Shown piece by piece: positions 29,578-37,649 of a stretch of DNA of 64,000 nucleotides. Source of the DNA: JACMLC01 sp963720235 (GTDB lineage Bacteria; Acidobacteriota; Blastocatellia; Pyrinomonadales; Pyrinomonadaceae); NCBI GenBank assembly GCA_963720235.1, contig OY970389.1:2604001-2668000 (forward strand). The letters run 5' to 3'. The number at the start of each line of letters is the position of its first letter. Positions within the stretch are counted from its first letter, which is position 1. Position numbers and translations under genes: made by a program. The notes beneath the pieces are model-generated. The model saw only the letters and a list, made by a program, of their open reading frames with translations, made no database searches and was not told the DNA's origin.

Positions 29578-29903
29578 CCGACGATAGAAGTCAGCCATTC
29601 GAGATAAGGAGCGGAGATGTTTGTGACGGGCAGTGCGAGAATTTCCGGCGTGTCGTAAGAATGCAGCGCGCGCACTGCCACTTCAATTTCCGGGAATTTC
29701 CCTTCCGTCGTCTTGGCTAAGAGCAGGACTTCCGGGCTGCGCTCAATCTTTTCTTTCCACCAATAGACAGATTCCATCTCCGGCAGGATTTGCACACAGG
29801 CCGCGAGCTTTGCTCCGACCAGCATCTCTGCCAGCCGCGCGGCCTCTTCACGGCTCCCTGCTGTCAGGAGCACCACAATCGCATTACTACTCTGTTTGGA
29901 CAT
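29574..29903 (-). CDS. cutA: CutA1 divalent-ion tolerance protein
   Basis: Small trimeric cytosolic protein of 109 residues from the ATG at 29903 (MSKQSSNAIVVLLTAGSREE). The open frame extends upstream but without family similarity. Family features: AACVQILPEMESVYWWKEKI, LLLAKTTEGKFPE and YDTPEILALPV. Implicated in copper tolerance and disulfide metabolism in E. coli, though its molecular role is unclear. Convergent overlap with the LOG gene. Confidence 0.93.
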   Translation of the reverse strand: MSKQSSNAIVVLLTAGSREEAARLAEMLVGAKLAACVQILPEMESVYWWKEKIERSPEVLLLAKTTEGKFPEIEVAVRALHSYDTPEILALPVTNISAPYLEWLTSIVG

Positions 29904-29972
29904 AAGAAAAGAAAGGCGTAAAGATAAAGCGCATGCTGTCTCAGATGAGCATGCCATTCATCCTTGCGGCCT

Positions 29973-30389
29973 TCATCCTTCATCCTTGCTCTCTTCGCTC
30001 TCTTCTTCCGCCAGCTCTTCGTCCTCTTCGATAGTCGTTCCGGTCAGAGGCGTCGTGTCGCCGCCGAAGTAAGCGGAGTAAATCTCCTGCGCGCGGTCAA
30101 AGTCGCGCTCGTCAACCAGAACGACTGAGCCGATTGAGGCCGAGAGCAGGGGCGAGAAAGCATCCGACCCGCCGGACTGCACAGCCGAGCGTATGCCGTT
30201 CTGCGTCAGGATGTCATTGACCATCTCTGCGGCCTGCGGCGAGCCTATGTTGTGCAAAGGTATGAAACGCGCTTCGCTCATATCACGCGCGCCGTCTTCC
30301 GCCGAAAGCCGCTCGACAAGTTCAGAGTTATCATCCGGGCAATGCGTGATGCCCGCTTCGTATTCCGATTCGCAAACAGGACAGAACAT
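29973..30389 (-). CDS. DUF2007 protein with N-terminal zinc ribbon
   Basis: A 138-residue cytosolic protein: zinc-ribbon CPVC (residues 3-6) with CPDD later, then a DUF2007-like signal-transduction domain (SPQAAEMVNDILTQNGIRSA, VLVDERDFDRAQEI), and an acidic tail ending EEESEESKDEG. Function unknown; DUF2007 resembles small P-II-like folds. The 3' end is rich in CTTCATC heptamers, like the outer arms of the corA hairpin. Confidence 0.85.
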   Translation of the reverse strand: MFCPVCESEYEAGITHCPDDNSELVERLSAEDGARDMSEARFIPLHNIGSPQAAEMVNDILTQNGIRSAVQSGGSDAFSPLLSASIGSVVLVDERDFDRAQEIYSAYFGGDTTPLTGTTIEEDEELAEEESEESKDEG

Positions 30390-30442
30390 GAGACGCTCCC
30401 TTGAATTAAGTTAAATGTGATTAGCTTAGACAGTTTAGGATT

Positions 30443-30607
30443 AAAGGTTAAAAGGGTAAAGGGGAAAAGGTAGTGGTTCAGTGTGAAAGAGAAAGAAAAG
30501 AGGTTTCCCGCAAAGGCGCAAAGAAAAGCAACCTGTCTTTCCTTTGCGCCTTTGCGCCTTTGCGGGACTCTCTCTCGTTGTACCTTTTCCCTTTTAACCT
30601 TCTATCT
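30443..30607. repeat. Nested double hairpin (families I and B)
   Basis: Outer arms: AAAAGGG TAAAGGG GAAAAGG heptamers (30443-30475) against CCTTTTCCCTTTTAACC (30580-30600). Inner arms: CCCGCAAAGGCGCAAAG (about 30508) against CTTTGCGCCTTTGCGGG (30550-30566). Two unrelated repeat families form one nested stem of about 165 bp. It fills most of the gap between the DUF2007 gene and the sugar kinase stop (30390-30606). Confidence 0.85.
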
Positions 30608-31548
30608 TAACTCGTCGCTGTCACTGCGCGCTCGAACGGGATTTCCTCAAAATGCGTCATCTGCTTGAAGGTGCGGAAACGCTCGTTAATCTCTTCGTGC
30701 GTGAGACGCTGCACGCGTTCTGTGCCAAACTCTTCGACATTGAATGAGGCCATCACGGAGCCGAAGATCATCGCGCGCCGCATCGCCGCTTCGTCAATCA
30801 CATCCTGACTCGCAAGGTATCCCATAAAGCCGCCAGCGAAACTGTCGCCCGCGCCCGTCGGGTCGAAGACTGATTCAAGCGGGTAAGCAGGAATCGCAAA
30901 GTATGTCTCAGGCGTAAAGAGAGCCGCGCCGTATTCGCCGCGCTTGACGACCAGAGCCTTTGGCCCCCATGTGAGAATCTTGCGCGCGGCTTTGATTAAG
31001 TTCGGCTCATCGGCCAACTGCCGCGCCTCCGCGTCGTTGATAATCACGACATTGACGCCCTTGATGGTTTGCAAAAGCGACTCGCGCGTCTGCTCAATCC
31101 ACAGGTTCATCGTGTCGAGCGCGACAAGTTCCGCATCCTGCAACTGCTCGCGCACACCGCGCTGCAAATCCGGTTGGATGTTGCCTAAGAAAACCAGACG
31201 CGATTTGAGAGAATCTTGCGAGAGCTTTGGCTCAAAGTCTGCGAAGACGTTGAGTTGCGTGTCGAGCGTGTGGGCCGTGTTCAAATCGTAATCATAACGC
31301 CCGCGCCATAAAAAAGTTTTGCCATCTGGAATGCGTTCGAGGTCTGTTGTGTCAACGCCATGCTTCTCAAACACTTCGGCTTCGGCGGGTGTGAAATCTC
31401 CGCCGACCACGCCGACGACGCGCACGTTGGTATAAAAACTGGCCGCGATGGAAAAGTGCGTCGCCGAACCGCCCAGCATCTTTTCGCGCTTGCCAAACGG
31501 CGTCTCCACCGCATCAAACGCGACTGAGCCGACTACAAGTAGGGACAT
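30607..31548 (-). CDS. PfkB-family carbohydrate/nucleoside kinase
   Basis: ATP-dependent sugar or nucleoside kinase of the ribokinase fold, 313 residues. The N-terminal glycine-rich region is LGGSATHFSIAASF. The C-terminal anion-hole and catalytic Asp lie in DPTGAGDSFAGGFMGYL. The substrate cannot be fixed from sequence; neighbouring mtnP (which releases 5-methylthioribose-1-phosphate and adenine) makes a purine nucleoside or methylthioribose-related role conceivable, but that is inference. Cytosolic. Separated from the upstream gene by a family A hairpin. Confidence 0.92.
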   Translation of the reverse strand: MSLLVVGSVAFDAVETPFGKREKMLGGSATHFSIAASFYTNVRVVGVVGGDFTPAEAEVFEKHGVDTTDLERIPDGKTFLWRGRYDYDLNTAHTLDTQLNVFADFEPKLSQDSLKSRLVFLGNIQPDLQRGVREQLQDAELVALDTMNLWIEQTRESLLQTIKGVNVVIINDAEARQLADEPNLIKAARKILTWGPKALVVKRGEYGAALFTPETYFAIPAYPLESVFDPTGAGDSFAGGFMGYLASQDVIDEAAMRRAMIFGSVMASFNVEEFGTERVQRLTHEEINERFRTFKQMTHFEEIPFERAVTATS

Positions 31549-31580
31549 TAGTTAAGTTCTCTCCTGTTTTTTTAAGAGTC

Positions 31581-31667
31581 TAAAGTCAGGAGTCTGGAGT
31601 CTGGAGTCAAAAGACAAAAAGCATTTCCTGCTTTGACTCCAGACTCCAGACTTCTGACTCCTGACTT
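31581..31667. repeat. Heptamer-armed hairpin, family A, upstream of the PfkB kinase
   Basis: Left arm AAGTCAGGAGTCTGGAGTCT and one more unit; right arm (31630-31667) has the complement with one additional repeat. It occupies the junction between the BamD-like gene and the kinase gene. Confidence 0.88.
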
Positions 31668-31672
31668 GAATT

Positions 31673-32137
31673 TCATTGCTTCTTCTCTTCCGCTTTTGGC
31701 TCGACGCCCATCGCGCGCAGTTCTTTCTCCGCATCCTTGCGAAACTCGCTATCGGGAAAATCGTTGACCAGTTGCGTGAGATAGCCTCGCGCATTCTCGC
31801 GCAGCTTTTCCGCAGGCTCTGTAGAAGTTTGCCTGCCGCGATTTTCCGAAAGGCGTACGCTGCTCATCCCCGCGATGAAAAGCACTTCATCTATCCTTGA
31901 GAAGGTCGGGTTGCCCGCGATAATCTCTTCGCAACGTGCAATGGCCGCGCGATAAGCTTTTCTTAATCTGTAATAATGGCGCGCAACTTCCAGGTTATGT
32001 TTGGAATCGCGCTCAAGCTCTGCATCACGCACGACCGAAGAATCCGGCCCGCGCGACCCGCCCTGCGCCTGCGCGCTCGACTGCGCACACGCCAACGCCA
32101 CCAACATCAATCCAAACATCAAAAATGCTTTCTTCAT
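31673..32137 (-). CDS. BamD-like tetratricopeptide secreted protein
   Basis: A 154-residue secreted protein: signal peptide MKKAFLMFGLMLVALACAQS followed by an alpha-helical segment with TPR-like repeats (EVARHYYRLRKAYRAAIARC, GYLTQLVNDFPDSEFRKDA) typical of BamD/YfiO. It is much shorter than E. coli BamD (about 245 residues), and the Cys in LACAQSSA could be a lipobox but is weak. Role in outer-membrane protein assembly is possible but not established. Confidence 0.75.
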   Translation of the reverse strand: MKKAFLMFGLMLVALACAQSSAQAQGGSRGPDSSVVRDAELERDSKHNLEVARHYYRLRKAYRAAIARCEEIIAGNPTFSRIDEVLFIAGMSSVRLSENRGRQTSTEPAEKLRENARGYLTQLVNDFPDSEFRKDAEKELRAMGVEPKAEEKKQ

Positions 32138-32150
32138 AACACCTCCAAGA

Positions 32151-32235
32151 ACAGTGATGAGTGACGAGTGCCAAGTGATAAGTTAAAGAAAAAGTTTTTC
32201 TTGCTTGTCACTTGTCACTCATTACTTGTCACTGT
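32151..32235. repeat. Heptamer-armed hairpin, family D (AGTGATG)
   Basis: Left arm AGTGATG AGTGACG AGTGCCA AGTGATA; right arm (32204-32235) CTTGTCA CTTGTCA CTCATTA CTTGTCA. The right arm includes the stop and last codons (Ser-Asp-Lys) of mtnP. Nearly the same left arm recurs at 38813. Confidence 0.85.
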
Positions 32236-33097
32236 ATTTACCAATGATTGCTTCCAGCTTCTTCTTCGTCTCTGTGGGCCAGATGTCGGGGGCCGTGAAG
32301 ATTGCGTTCTTCAGAGCCGAGCCGCATTTGCAGCCGCGCGGTTTCCCAGAAAGTTGCCTGACAGCTTCGCGCATGATGAGTTGTGCATTACGCACGTTCT
32401 TGTTTAGATACTCGATGACCGTTTCAACAGAGACGGCATCGTGTTCTTCGTGCCAGCAATCGTAATCCGTGACGAGCGCGAGTGTCGCATAGCAAATCTC
32501 TGCCTCGCGCGCGAGCTTGGCCTCCTGCAAGTTCGTCATCCCTATGACATCCATGCCTGAGAGACGATAGAGCTTTGATTCGGCTACGGTCGAAAAGGCT
32601 GGCCCTTCCATGCAGACATAAGTTCCGCCGCGATGCGCCTTCACATCCGCCGCGCCGCAGGCAGACTGAACCACATCTCCCAACTCTTCGCACACAGGAT
32701 GCGCGAAAGTGATATGCGCGACGATTCCACCGCCGAAGAAAGTTGATTCATGCGCACGCGCGCGCGTCCGGTCAAAGAATTGATCCGGTATGACCATATC
32801 GAGCGGCGCATACTTTTCCTGCAAAGAGCCGACAGCAGAGGCCGACAAAATCCGCTCGACGCCGAGCATCTTCATCGCATAGATGTTGGCGCGAAACGGC
32901 AACTCAGTCGGCAAGAGCTTATGCCCGCGCCCGTGTCGCGGAAGGAAAGCCACGCGCACGCCTTCCAGCGTCCCCATGATAAAAGCATCCGAAGGATTGC
33001 CGAACGGCGTCTCGATTGCGACCTCTTCGATGTCCGTTAGCTCTGGCATCTGGTAGAGGCCGCTGCCGCCGATGATGCCAATCTCTGCTGTCGCCAT
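32222..33097 (-). CDS. mtnP: S-methyl-5'-thioadenosine phosphorylase
   Basis: Cleaves 5'-methylthioadenosine to adenine and 5-methylthioribose-1-phosphate, recycling the polyamine/SAM by-product. 291 residues, usual length. N-terminal phosphate-binding IGIIGGSGLYQ, purine-site region (GTYVCMEGPAFSTVAESKLY, DVIGMTNLQEAKLAREAEI) and TDYDCWHEEHDAVSVE near the C-terminus place it in the MTAP group rather than PNP. Cytosolic. The last three codons lie in a family D hairpin arm. Confidence 0.94.
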   Translation of the reverse strand: MATAEIGIIGGSGLYQMPELTDIEEVAIETPFGNPSDAFIMGTLEGVRVAFLPRHGRGHKLLPTELPFRANIYAMKMLGVERILSASAVGSLQEKYAPLDMVIPDQFFDRTRARAHESTFFGGGIVAHITFAHPVCEELGDVVQSACGAADVKAHRGGTYVCMEGPAFSTVAESKLYRLSGMDVIGMTNLQEAKLAREAEICYATLALVTDYDCWHEEHDAVSVETVIEYLNKNVRNAQLIMREAVRQLSGKPRGCKCGSALKNAIFTAPDIWPTETKKKLEAIIGKYSDK

Positions 33098-33136
33098 AGC
33101 TTCTCTTCTCTTTCGTCAGGTCAATCGAGGAATCTT

Positions 33137-33667
33137 TTATCTACTCGGCTGGCCGCATTTCTCTGTCTTCTCTTTTACCCACTCGGCCAGTTTTCCGCTA
33201 TCGCGCTTTTGAATCAAATCATCCAGAAAGCTCCACTTGGCTTTGGGCTTGGCCTTCAAGGTTGCTTCGTAAGTCTTTAACATTCCTTCGACGCCGGCCA
33301 TGAAAACAGCTTCTCTGTCCTTCGCTTTGTCAGGGTGTTCAATCATGTATGCGCCGCTTGCGAACATCCAGTGGAGGAATATTTCTCCGGCGTAATTTTT
33401 CTTTTCACCAAGTAGCGGGCCAAAAAATTCCGTGCAAATCTCGACGCCGATGTCCGGTATTTCTTCCCAGAAGGTAGCCAACCACGCGCGCGCATTTTTG
33501 GCTTCTTTGTTGAATGGGTCGGCTTCTAAGGCGCGTGTTAAGCGGACGGCTTGCTCTCGTTCTTCCGGCGTGGACGGACCGCGTTTGCTCTGCGCCTGCG
33601 CGACTTGCGGGATGAAAAAGAGACTCAGGACAAAAGCCGCTGTGATGAATACTAGTTTATGTTTCAT
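33137..33667 (-). CDS. Secreted helical protein, unknown function
   Basis: A 176-residue protein from the ATG at 33667: signal peptide MKHKLVFITAAFVLSLFFIP then VAQAQS, preceded by GGAGAT. The open frame extends upstream, but that part is antisense to the adjoining gene's last codons. The mature part is alpha-helical and acidic/basic mixed (ARAWLATFWEEIPDIGVEIC, IFLHWMFASGAYMIEHPDKA). No domain recognised. It overlaps the end of the MBL hydrolase gene by 11 bases, suggesting coupled translation. Confidence 0.75.
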   Translation of the reverse strand: MKHKLVFITAAFVLSLFFIPQVAQAQSKRGPSTPEEREQAVRLTRALEADPFNKEAKNARAWLATFWEEIPDIGVEICTEFFGPLLGEKKNYAGEIFLHWMFASGAYMIEHPDKAKDREAVFMAGVEGMLKTYEATLKAKPKAKWSFLDDLIQKRDSGKLAEWVKEKTEKCGQPSR

Positions 33668-34538
33668 ATTGATCTCCATCAAAGTGTGCGTTTTCGGATT
33701 CAGATATTTTCTCTGCGCGGAGTTTGCCATCTTCTTCCGAGAGACGACAAAGCGGCGCGTCCGGGTCGTGATAGAAAAGACAGAGCCAGCCTTCGCGCGC
33801 AGCCTGCGGGAGCAAAGTCTTCTTTGCTTCCAGAGTCTCGACCGGGAAAAGGTCGTAACCCATAATCCAGGGCAAGCGTATGTGCGCGCGCATCGGCACA
33901 AGGTCTGCAAAGCCGAAGAGAGTTTGCCCGCCGCGCGCGAGGCGCGGGCATTGCATCGTGCGCGAATGGCCCGCGATGGTTTTCATCCACAGGCCCGGCA
34001 CGACTTCGTAATCCGCTTCCTTTAACTCAAGCTGCCCCGCCTCTTTCACAGGCCGCCAGTTCTCCGGCAAGTAACTGGCCGTGTCGCGCTCGTGCGGCGA
34101 CTCTGCGTGCTCATACTCTGCGCGTGAAACGAAATAACGCGCGTTGGGAAAAGCAGGAACGGCAACTCCGTTTTTATCCAAAAGCGTGTTGCCGCCCGCG
34201 TGGTCAAAGTGTAAGTGCGTATTGACGACGATTGAAATCTCTGCGGCAGAAAAGCCTGTCACGGCTTTGAGCGATTCGCTCAACGCGCGCTCGCGCGTGA
34301 TGCCGTACATCGCCGCATGCTTCGGAGACCACTTCTCACCGATGCCTGTTTCAACCAGAATGCGCTCGCTCTCTGTTTCGATGAACAGGCAGTTCATATT
34401 GAGGCGGATGCGATTGCGCTCGTCCGGCGGACAAACTCTGGACCAGAGCTCGCGCGGGACGACGCCAAACATCGCCCCGCCGTCAAGCCAGAATTCCGTG
34501 TCAGGCACGACCTCTACACGGTAATCGCCCAGTTGCAT
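33657..34538 (-). CDS. MBL-fold metallo-hydrolase
   Basis: Metallo-beta-lactamase superfamily hydrolase, 293 residues, no signal peptide. Metal ligands are visible in NTHLHFDHAGGN, in KTIAGHSRTMQ (third His) and in the Asp of LFGFADLVPM. The C-terminal LFYHDPDAPLCRL supplies the last His. The sequence fits the broad lactonase/glyoxalase-like group; substrate not assignable. It starts 25 bases downstream of the parvulin gene. Confidence 0.9.
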   Translation of the reverse strand: MQLGDYRVEVVPDTEFWLDGGAMFGVVPRELWSRVCPPDERNRIRLNMNCLFIETESERILVETGIGEKWSPKHAAMYGITRERALSESLKAVTGFSAAEISIVVNTHLHFDHAGGNTLLDKNGVAVPAFPNARYFVSRAEYEHAESPHERDTASYLPENWRPVKEAGQLELKEADYEVVPGLWMKTIAGHSRTMQCPRLARGGQTLFGFADLVPMRAHIRLPWIMGYDLFPVETLEAKKTLLPQAAREGWLCLFYHDPDAPLCRLSEEDGKLRAEKISESENAHFDGDQYET

Positions 34539-34563
34539 GAGCCTCTACGAGTTTCGGCAAAGA

Positions 34564-36165
34564 CTATTTGCCGCGCTTCCCGCCGCCCTTGTTCGGAGTG
34601 GCAGGGGCTTTATCCTGCCCGCTATCAGCAGGAGGAGCGGTTTGCGGCTGTGCGGCTCCCGGCGGCGGCCCTTGCGGAACACCTTCTGCGCCCGGAGGCA
34701 TGCCCGGAAACTGCGGCTGTTGTTGCGGCGGCGGAGCTTGAACCTCAAAGTTTTCCGCGACAGAGATATTGTTCCGCTTGGTAATCTCGTCCAACAATTT
34801 ATCGCGCTTCTCTTTTTCGACGGCTTCGCGCGCCTGCTCGCGGCCAGACTGCGGCGGCGCGAAAGGATTCTCGGACTTCGCGCCACTGGCAATCAGGATA
34901 TGACGCGCGTGCACCTGCTCTTCATCTTTGCCTTCGGCATTCTTCTTCATGCCGCGCTCGTCCACCTTGATGATGTGAAAGCCGAAAGGAGTCTGGACGA
35001 CATCGCTAATCTGTCCGGGTTGAAGAGCAAAGGCTGCCTCCTCAAACTCTTTAACCATCCGCCCGCGCCCGAACCAGTTGAGGTCGCCGCCGGTGTCCTT
35101 GTTGCTGGGGTCTGTCGAAAACTCTTTCGCCAGCGCGGCAAAGTCTTCACCGCCGCGCGCGCGTTTCAAGACCTCTTCGGCCTTCGCCTTAGCTTTGCTG
35201 TCATCCAATTCAGGATGCTGCGCGACGTAGGCATCTATCTCCTGGTCTGTCGCTTTCAGTTGAGGTTCCAACTTCTCTTTGGCGTACTGCTGGGCCAGGA
35301 GACGCGCCTGCTGAAACGCTATATGCAGTTGCACGGGACGCTGTTTATCAAAGCCTGCTTGAATGGCTTTGCGTTCGGTGATAGAAACTTTGGCCCACTC
35401 GTCTTTAATCTGTTTCTTCTGCTCTTCGGGCATTTCGGTCGGGCCGAGCAATCCCATGGCCTGCGCGGTCTTGATGAATTTTTCGTACTTCTGCTCATGT
35501 CCCGGCTCTGCGAGAAAAGCTTTCACGTCTTCTTCTTTAATGTCCGCGAAGGTCGGTGAAGGGCCGCGCGCTTCCATCTGTTTCTTCTCGTACATCTCTG
35601 CCAGAATCAGAGAGCGCATCAATTCGAGTTGCTCTTTGGTTTCCGGTTTATCGGCAAGGCCCGCGGCTCTGGCTTCGGCTGCGAGAGCGAGCACCTGTTT
35701 TATCTGCTTGGCAAATTCCTTGCGCTCTTTCTCATCCGAGGCAAGCTGAGTCCGCATCTGCGGCGGCATGTCAGCAACCAGCAGCTTCATATCTTCTGAT
35801 GTCAGATTGCTCATGTTCATGGAGTCATGATGCCTGTATTTCATCTGCCAGATAATCAGTCCGGCAGCCAGCACAACGGCGACGCCGATGGCAATCCAGG
35901 CTTTGGTCACAGAAGTCATGCCTTTGCCCGTCGGGGCTGCGGGCGGCTTTGCGCCCGGAGGCGGAGGCGGCGCGACCCACGCTTCGCGCGGATCACTTTC
36001 GCCAGTCTCTGCCTCGCTTGTCTCCAACTCATTCGTACTCGCTTCGTCAGCATCCGCTTCAACCGACGCTGCGGACTCTGCGGCCTCAGTGTTTTCCGCG
36101 CCGCAGCTTGGGCAGACAGTTTGGCCTTCTTCTAAAACGGCTCCACATTGATGGCAGTTGTTCAT
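34564..36165 (-). CDS. Membrane-anchored parvulin-type peptidyl-prolyl isomerase
   Basis: Extracytoplasmic folding factor of 533 residues. N-terminal zinc ribbon (CHQCGAVLEEGQTVCPSCG) is cytosolic, followed by an acidic linker. One membrane helix (AWIAIGVAVVLAAGLIIW, about residue 90), a SurA/PrsA-like helical domain and a parvulin core (GGDLNWFGRGRMVKEFEEAA, TPFGFHIIKVDE) come next. The beta-strand motif ARHILI, which should open the parvulin domain, instead comes after it (QVHARHILIASG). A Pro/Gln-rich tail follows. Start supported by GGAG before ATG. Confidence 0.9.
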   Translation of the reverse strand: MNNCHQCGAVLEEGQTVCPSCGAENTEAAESAASVEADADEASTNELETSEAETGESDPREAWVAPPPPPGAKPPAAPTGKGMTSVTKAWIAIGVAVVLAAGLIIWQMKYRHHDSMNMSNLTSEDMKLLVADMPPQMRTQLASDEKERKEFAKQIKQVLALAAEARAAGLADKPETKEQLELMRSLILAEMYEKKQMEARGPSPTFADIKEEDVKAFLAEPGHEQKYEKFIKTAQAMGLLGPTEMPEEQKKQIKDEWAKVSITERKAIQAGFDKQRPVQLHIAFQQARLLAQQYAKEKLEPQLKATDQEIDAYVAQHPELDDSKAKAKAEEVLKRARGGEDFAALAKEFSTDPSNKDTGGDLNWFGRGRMVKEFEEAAFALQPGQISDVVQTPFGFHIIKVDERGMKKNAEGKDEEQVHARHILIASGAKSENPFAPPQSGREQAREAVEKEKRDKLLDEITKRNNISVAENFEVQAPPPQQQPQFPGMPPGAEGVPQGPPPGAAQPQTAPPADSGQDKAPATPNKGGGKRGK

Positions 36166-36189
36166 TATCTTCTCCTTAAAAACTTCTAA

Positions 36190-36603
36190 TCATTCTTTGA
36201 TGTGTGATTGAGTATGCTCGACCAACTCAAGCAGCACGCCGTTAGCTGATGATGGGTGGATGAATGCGACCAGACAACCACCCGCGCCGGGGCGTGGAGT
36301 TTCGTCTATCAGCCGCGCGCCATTCTCTTTGAGGCGTGCGAGGGTCGCGCGAATATCGTCAACGCGCAGTGCGATGTGATGGATTCCGGGGCCGCGCTTT
36401 TCCAGAAACTTAGCGATGGGCGAATCCTCGCTCGTCGGCTCAAGAAGTTCTATGCGCGGCTCTCCGACAGGCAGCATCGCCACGCGCACTTTCTGTTCTG
36501 CAACCTCTTCGGTCTCTACGACCGCGAGGCCCAGAGCATCACGCCAGAACCGGACGGCCTCTTCAATCCCGCGCGTCGCAATGCCTATATGTTCAAGTTT
36601 CAT
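36190..36603 (-). CDS. mce: Methylmalonyl-CoA epimerase
   Basis: Interconverts (2S)- and (2R)-methylmalonyl-CoA in the propionyl-CoA to succinyl-CoA route. 137 residues, two-half glyoxalase/VOC fold. Metal ligands are visible: His in LEHIGIATRG, His in GIHHIALRVDD, and Glu in VLLELVEH near the end. Forms a functional group with meaB just upstream, from which it is separated by a family C hairpin. Cytosolic. Confidence 0.93.
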   Translation of the reverse strand: MKLEHIGIATRGIEEAVRFWRDALGLAVVETEEVAEQKVRVAMLPVGEPRIELLEPTSEDSPIAKFLEKRGPGIHHIALRVDDIRATLARLKENGARLIDETPRPGAGGCLVAFIHPSSANGVLLELVEHTQSHIKE

Positions 36604-36701
36604 AAAGCAGTGGGCAGTGGGCGGTGGGCGGTGGGCAGTGGGCAGAGAAAAGCAATTTAAGCTTTACTGCCAACTGCCCACTGCTAACTGCCCACTGCTT
36701 T
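36604..36701. repeat. Heptamer-armed hairpin, family C (CAGTGGG)
   Basis: Left arm CAGTGGG CAGTGGG CGGTGGG CGGTGGG CAGTGGG; right arm (36661-36701) has the complement with different unit variants (CCAACTG, CCCACTG, CTAACTG). The right arm encodes the last residues and stop of meaB (Lys-Ala-Val-Gly-Ser). A second family C hairpin is at 53003. Confidence 0.88.
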
Positions 36702-37640
36702 CAACATTTCTTCGACAGCCGAATAGGGGTCGCGGCTTTTGTTTGCCACTTCTGCGGCCAGAGCATCGAGTCTCTCTGATGCCGAATCGCTGTTGAGAGT
36801 TCGCGCCAAAAGTTGTTCGCGCAGCAATTCAAGGATACGCCAGCGCGCGATGGCCTGCCGCCGCGTGGCAGAGGCTTCCGTTTTTCGCTGGTATTCGTAA
36901 TACTTCTCGATGGCTGCGGCCAAATCCTCTATGCCTTTATTCTCGGTCGCCACGGTCTTGATAATCGGCGACTGCCAGTAGTCTGGCCGCATTGCTAAAG
37001 AGAGCAAAGCTTCGAGCTCTTTTTCCGTTCGCAGGACGCCTTCGCGGTCAGCTTTGTTGATGACAAAAACATCGCCTATCTCCATGATGCCAGCCTTGAT
37101 GGCTTGTATGTCATCTCCCATGCCCGGCACGAGCACGACGACAGAGACATCCGCAGTCTTCACTATCTCAACTTCGTCCTGGCCCACGCCGACCGTCTCG
37201 ACGATAATCTTACTGTAGCCCGCCGCATCCAGAATCGCTACCGCATCAACGGTCGCGCGCGCCAATCCGCCCAGGTTACCGCGCGTCGCCATCGAGCGTA
37301 TAAAGACGCCTTTGTCGAGTCCGAGCGTCTGCATGCGTATGCGGTCGCCCAAGATTGCGCCGCCGGAAAAAGGGCTCGAAGGGTCAACGCAAACGATGCC
37401 GACGCGCTCGCCTCGCTGGCGATAAAGCAATGCCAGCTTATCAACCAGCGAAGATTTCCCTGCGCCCGGCGCGCCTGTGATGCCGACAATCAGCGCGCGG
37501 CCTGTGTGCGCGAAAATCTCTTTCATCAAAGACGCGGCATCCTTCGTCCCGTCTTCGACCTTCGAGATAGTGCGAGCCACTGCGCGCGTATCGCCCGCCA
37601 GAATTTTTTCAATGATCGAAAGATTTGTAACCGCGCTCAT
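36684..37640 (-). CDS. meaB: Methylmalonyl-CoA mutase-associated GTPase
   Basis: G3E-family GTPase that gates adenosylcobalamin loading and protects methylmalonyl-CoA mutase. 318 residues. P-loop GITGAPGAGKSSLVDKL, VETVGVGQDEVEI (switch region), and NKADREG (base specificity). Mutase subunits are not in the window. Cytosolic, part of the acyl-CoA dehydrogenase-meaB-mce cluster. Its C-terminal five codons come from a family C repeat arm. Confidence 0.95.
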   Translation of the reverse strand: MSAVTNLSIIEKILAGDTRAVARTISKVEDGTKDAASLMKEIFAHTGRALIVGITGAPGAGKSSLVDKLALLYRQRGERVGIVCVDPSSPFSGGAILGDRIRMQTLGLDKGVFIRSMATRGNLGGLARATVDAVAILDAAGYSKIIVETVGVGQDEVEIVKTADVSVVVLVPGMGDDIQAIKAGIMEIGDVFVINKADREGVLRTEKELEALLSLAMRPDYWQSPIIKTVATENKGIEDLAAAIEKYYEYQRKTEASATRRQAIARWRILELLREQLLARTLNSDSASERLDALAAEVANKSRDPYSAVEEMLKAVGS

Positions 37641-37649
37641 CTCCGCTCA

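Noticed and set aside
34537..35559. 340-residue plus-strand frame
   Set aside because: Entirely antisense to the parvulin gene; residue pattern mirrors that gene's codons.
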